A stretch of DNA of 64,000 nucleotides from assembly GCA_040387515.1 (NCBI GenBank), contig JAZKDP010000016.1, forward strand, positions 35,735-99,734, read 5' to 3'. How positions within the stretch are numbered: position 1 is the first letter of the stretch; every line of letters starts with the position of its first letter. This document shows, piece after piece, positions 62,399 to 64,000 of this stretch. Under the pieces are notes generated by a model. It saw only the letters and a program-made list of their open reading frames with translations, did not search any database and was not told the DNA's origin. A program made the translations under genes and the position numbers. This DNA comes from Methylotenera_A sp040387515 (GTDB taxonomy: Bacteria; Pseudomonadota; Gammaproteobacteria; Burkholderiales; Methylophilaceae).

Positions 62399-62878
62399 TT
62401 ACAACCCCAACTCACTCAAACCCACATGTCCATCTGGCCTGCGCCCTAATGGCCAAAAGAATTTACGGTCCGTTTCTTTTATCGGCAAATCGTTAATACT
62501 GGCGTAGCGTAATTCCATTAAGCCGTTTGCATCAAACTGCCAATTTTCGTTTCCATATGAGCGAAACCAGTTGCCTGCTTCATCATGCCATTCATACGCA
62601 AAGCGCACAGCGATGCAGTTGTGATCAAACGCCCATAATTCTTTAATTAAGCGATATTCCAGTTCTTTCGCCCATTTTCGGGTTAAGAATTCGACGATTT
62701 GCGCACGACCTTTAGGAAATTCCGCGCGGTTACGCCATTGCGAATCTTGCGTATAAACCATCGAAACACGTTGCGGATCGCGGCTATTCCAGCCATCTTC
62801 TGCCATGCGCACTTTTTGTAATGCAGTTTCGCGCGTAAATGGCGGCACTGGTGGTTTGATTTCAATATTTTCTGACAT
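62399..62878 (-). CDS. DUF1348 / NTF2-like protein
   Basis: The 159-residue protein has the DUF1348 pattern: PPFTRETALQKVRMAEDGWN, SRDPQRVSMVYTQDSQWRNR, then EYRLIKELWAFDHNCIAVRF, YEWHDEAGNWFRSYGNENW and the C-terminal FFWPLGRRPDGH. Members adopt an NTF2-like cone fold and have no confirmed enzyme role. AAAAGGAG 7 nt before the ATG is a strong ribosome binding site. It follows, on the same strand, the ABC transporter gene across a large palindrome. Confidence 0.9.
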   Translation of the reverse strand: MSENIEIKPPVPPFTRETALQKVRMAEDGWNSRDPQRVSMVYTQDSQWRNRAEFPKGRAQIVEFLTRKWAKELEYRLIKELWAFDHNCIAVRFAYEWHDEAGNWFRSYGNENWQFDANGLMELRYASINDLPIKETDRKFFWPLGRRPDGHVGLSELGL

Positions 62879-62899
62879 TTCAATCTCCTTTTAAATTAA

Positions 62900-63003
62900 T
62901 TTTATGGGATACAGTGCAAGGCGCACGGAGCACAGAAACCGGAATGTACACAAAGTACATGAGGATTTCGAGCACCGCGTAACGCAGCAATGTGCCCATA
63001 AAA
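62900..63003. repeat. about 100-bp imperfect palindromic element
   Basis: TTTTATGGG (62900-62908) and CCCATAAAA (62995-63003) bound a sequence that is largely self-complementary, with the centre ATGTAC-acaaa-GTACAT (62944-62960). Arms contain GC-rich related blocks with several mismatches. It occupies the gap between two minus-strand genes and looks like a MITE-sized intergenic repeat. Confidence 0.6.
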
Positions 63004-63008
63004 TTGAT

Positions 63009-64000
63009 TTACTGCTCACCCAAAAAACCGCCGCTTTGATGCGTCCATAAGCTGGCATACAAACCACCCAGTTTCAGCAATTCAGCATGGCTACCCTCTT
63101 CAATAATATTGCCTTTATCCAAGACGATTAATCGATCCATTGCGGCAATGGTTGAAAGTCTGTGTGCGATGGCGACGACGGTTTTTCCTTGCATCAGATT
63201 GTAAAGGCTAGCTTGAATCACAATTTCCACTTCGCTATCCAATGCGCTGGTCGCTTCATCTAACAGCAAAATCGGTGCATCTTTTAACATCACGCGCGCA
63301 ATCGCGATGCGTTGGCGTTGGCCGCCAGATAGCTTTACACCGCGCTCGCCAACATGCGCATCGTAACCTGTGCGGCCTTTAACATCGCTCAAGTTAAGTA
63401 TGAATTCATGCGCTTCGGCACGTTTGGCGGCGGCGATCATCTCTGCTTCTGTCGCATCTGGGCGACCATACAAAATATTATCGCGCACGCTTCGGTGTAA
63501 AAGTGAGGTATCTTGCGTGACCATACCGATTTTTTCGCGCAGGCTGTTTTGGGTGACCAAATTCACGTTTTGACCATCGATCAACACGCTGCCCGCCTCT
63601 ACTTCATAAAAGCGCAATAGCAAGTTGACAATGGTGGACTTTCCCGCGCCTGAACGACCGACTAAGCCGACTTTTTCGCCTGGTTTAATGGTTAAGTTAA
63701 GCGCTTCTAATACGGTTTTTTTATTGGCCGTTTGCTTTTCGCTGTTATAACCAAAATCTACCGCGTCAAATTTCACTTCGCCATTTTGCACAACCAATGG
63801 TTTTGCGTTTGGCGCATCGATGATTTTATTGTGCGATGTCAATGTGTTAATACCGTCTTGCACCGTGCCGACTTGTTCGTACAGCGAGGTCATTTCCCAC
63901 ATCACCCAATGTGAAACGCCGTTTAAGCGCAGCGCCATCGCGGTTGCCGCCGCCAAACCGCCAATGGTCACTTCGCCCTTGCTCCACAGCCACAAGGCCG
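63009..64000 (-). CDS. ABC exporter ATPase domain, 5' end outside window
   Basis: The 330 visible codons carry the end of a transmembrane domain and a full ABC ATPase domain: Walker A GRSGAGKST, Q-loop MVTQDTSLLH, signature KLSGGQRQR, Walker B ILLLDEATSALD and the switch His in AHRLST. The arrangement is that of half-size exporters (MsbA/MdlB/ATM1 type). The frame is open to base 64000, and the TTG at 63995 is probably internal. The substrate is unknown. Confidence 0.9.
   Translation of the reverse strand, partial: ALWLWSKGEVTIGGLAAATAMALRLNGVSHWVMWEMTSLYEQVGTVQDGINTLTSHNKIIDAPNAKPLVVQNGEVKFDAVDFGYNSEKQTANKKTVLEALNLTIKPGEKVGLVGRSGAGKSTIVNLLLRFYEVEAGSVLIDGQNVNLVTQNSLREKIGMVTQDTSLLHRSVRDNILYGRPDATEAEMIAAAKRAEAHEFILNLSDVKGRTGYDAHVGERGVKLSGGQRQRIAIARVMLKDAPILLLDEATSALDSEVEIVIQASLYNLMQGKTVVAIAHRLSTIAAMDRLIVLDKGNIIEEGSHAELLKLGGLYASLWTHQSGGFLGEQ

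Overview
The window is about 64 kb of a gene-dense, AT-leaning bacterial chromosome. It most resembles a betaproteobacterium, and the gene set fits the Methylophilaceae (Methylotenera-like). Clues are an Arg32-type elongation factor P beside its rhamnosyltransferase EarP, a PEP-CTERM protein, the yhdP-nitrilase-tldD and ftsK-lolA-rarA-serS gene orders, and RuMP-compatible housekeeping genes. No methylotrophy gene lies in the window, so the family assignment is an inference. I saw no tRNA, rRNA or CRISPR array, and no gene-free stretch exceeds 300 bases.

Left part (1-7290): a partial EamA permease, a lipoprotein, a PPK2-histidine kinase-response regulator operon, and then the most interesting locus, a small chromosomal integron. 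An IntI-type integrase (4624-5625, minus) faces three promoter-oriented gene cassettes between about 5751 and 7280. The attC sites are recognisable. The start of each cassette is the exact reverse complement of the R'' box near its own 3' end, as expected if each cassette was once a circle. Cassettes 1 and 2 encode membrane proteins I cannot identify, and cassette 3 encodes a short RlpA-like lipoprotein. The array ends in a hairpin against a rhodanese gene.

Middle part (7281-38880): DHA kinase subunits L and K without DhaM, a YcaO protein, GlnE, acetyl-CoA synthetase, MsrB, release factor 3 and a glycosyltransferase. A Cpx-type module follows (sensor, regulator and a divergent Spy/CpxP-like target with a CpxR-box match in its promoter region). 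After it come an ABC-F ATPase, the YhdP-nitrilase-TldD cluster, a PEP-CTERM protein, EF-P with EarP, and a small metal-related cluster (MerT-like, HMA, outer-membrane and Cys/His-rich proteins).

Right part (38911-64000): DNA and RNA maintenance genes (GreB, an AddAB/RecB-like pair, Mfd, RarA, FtsK, SmrA), RpiA, MltF, SerS, LolA, Dps, TrxB, a flotillin-like protein, a DUF1348 protein and a truncated ABC exporter. Several intergenic palindromes stand out: a 47-bp one between glnE and acsA, two GTAG-headed REP-like hairpins, and a roughly 100-bp imperfect inverted repeat at 62900-63003.
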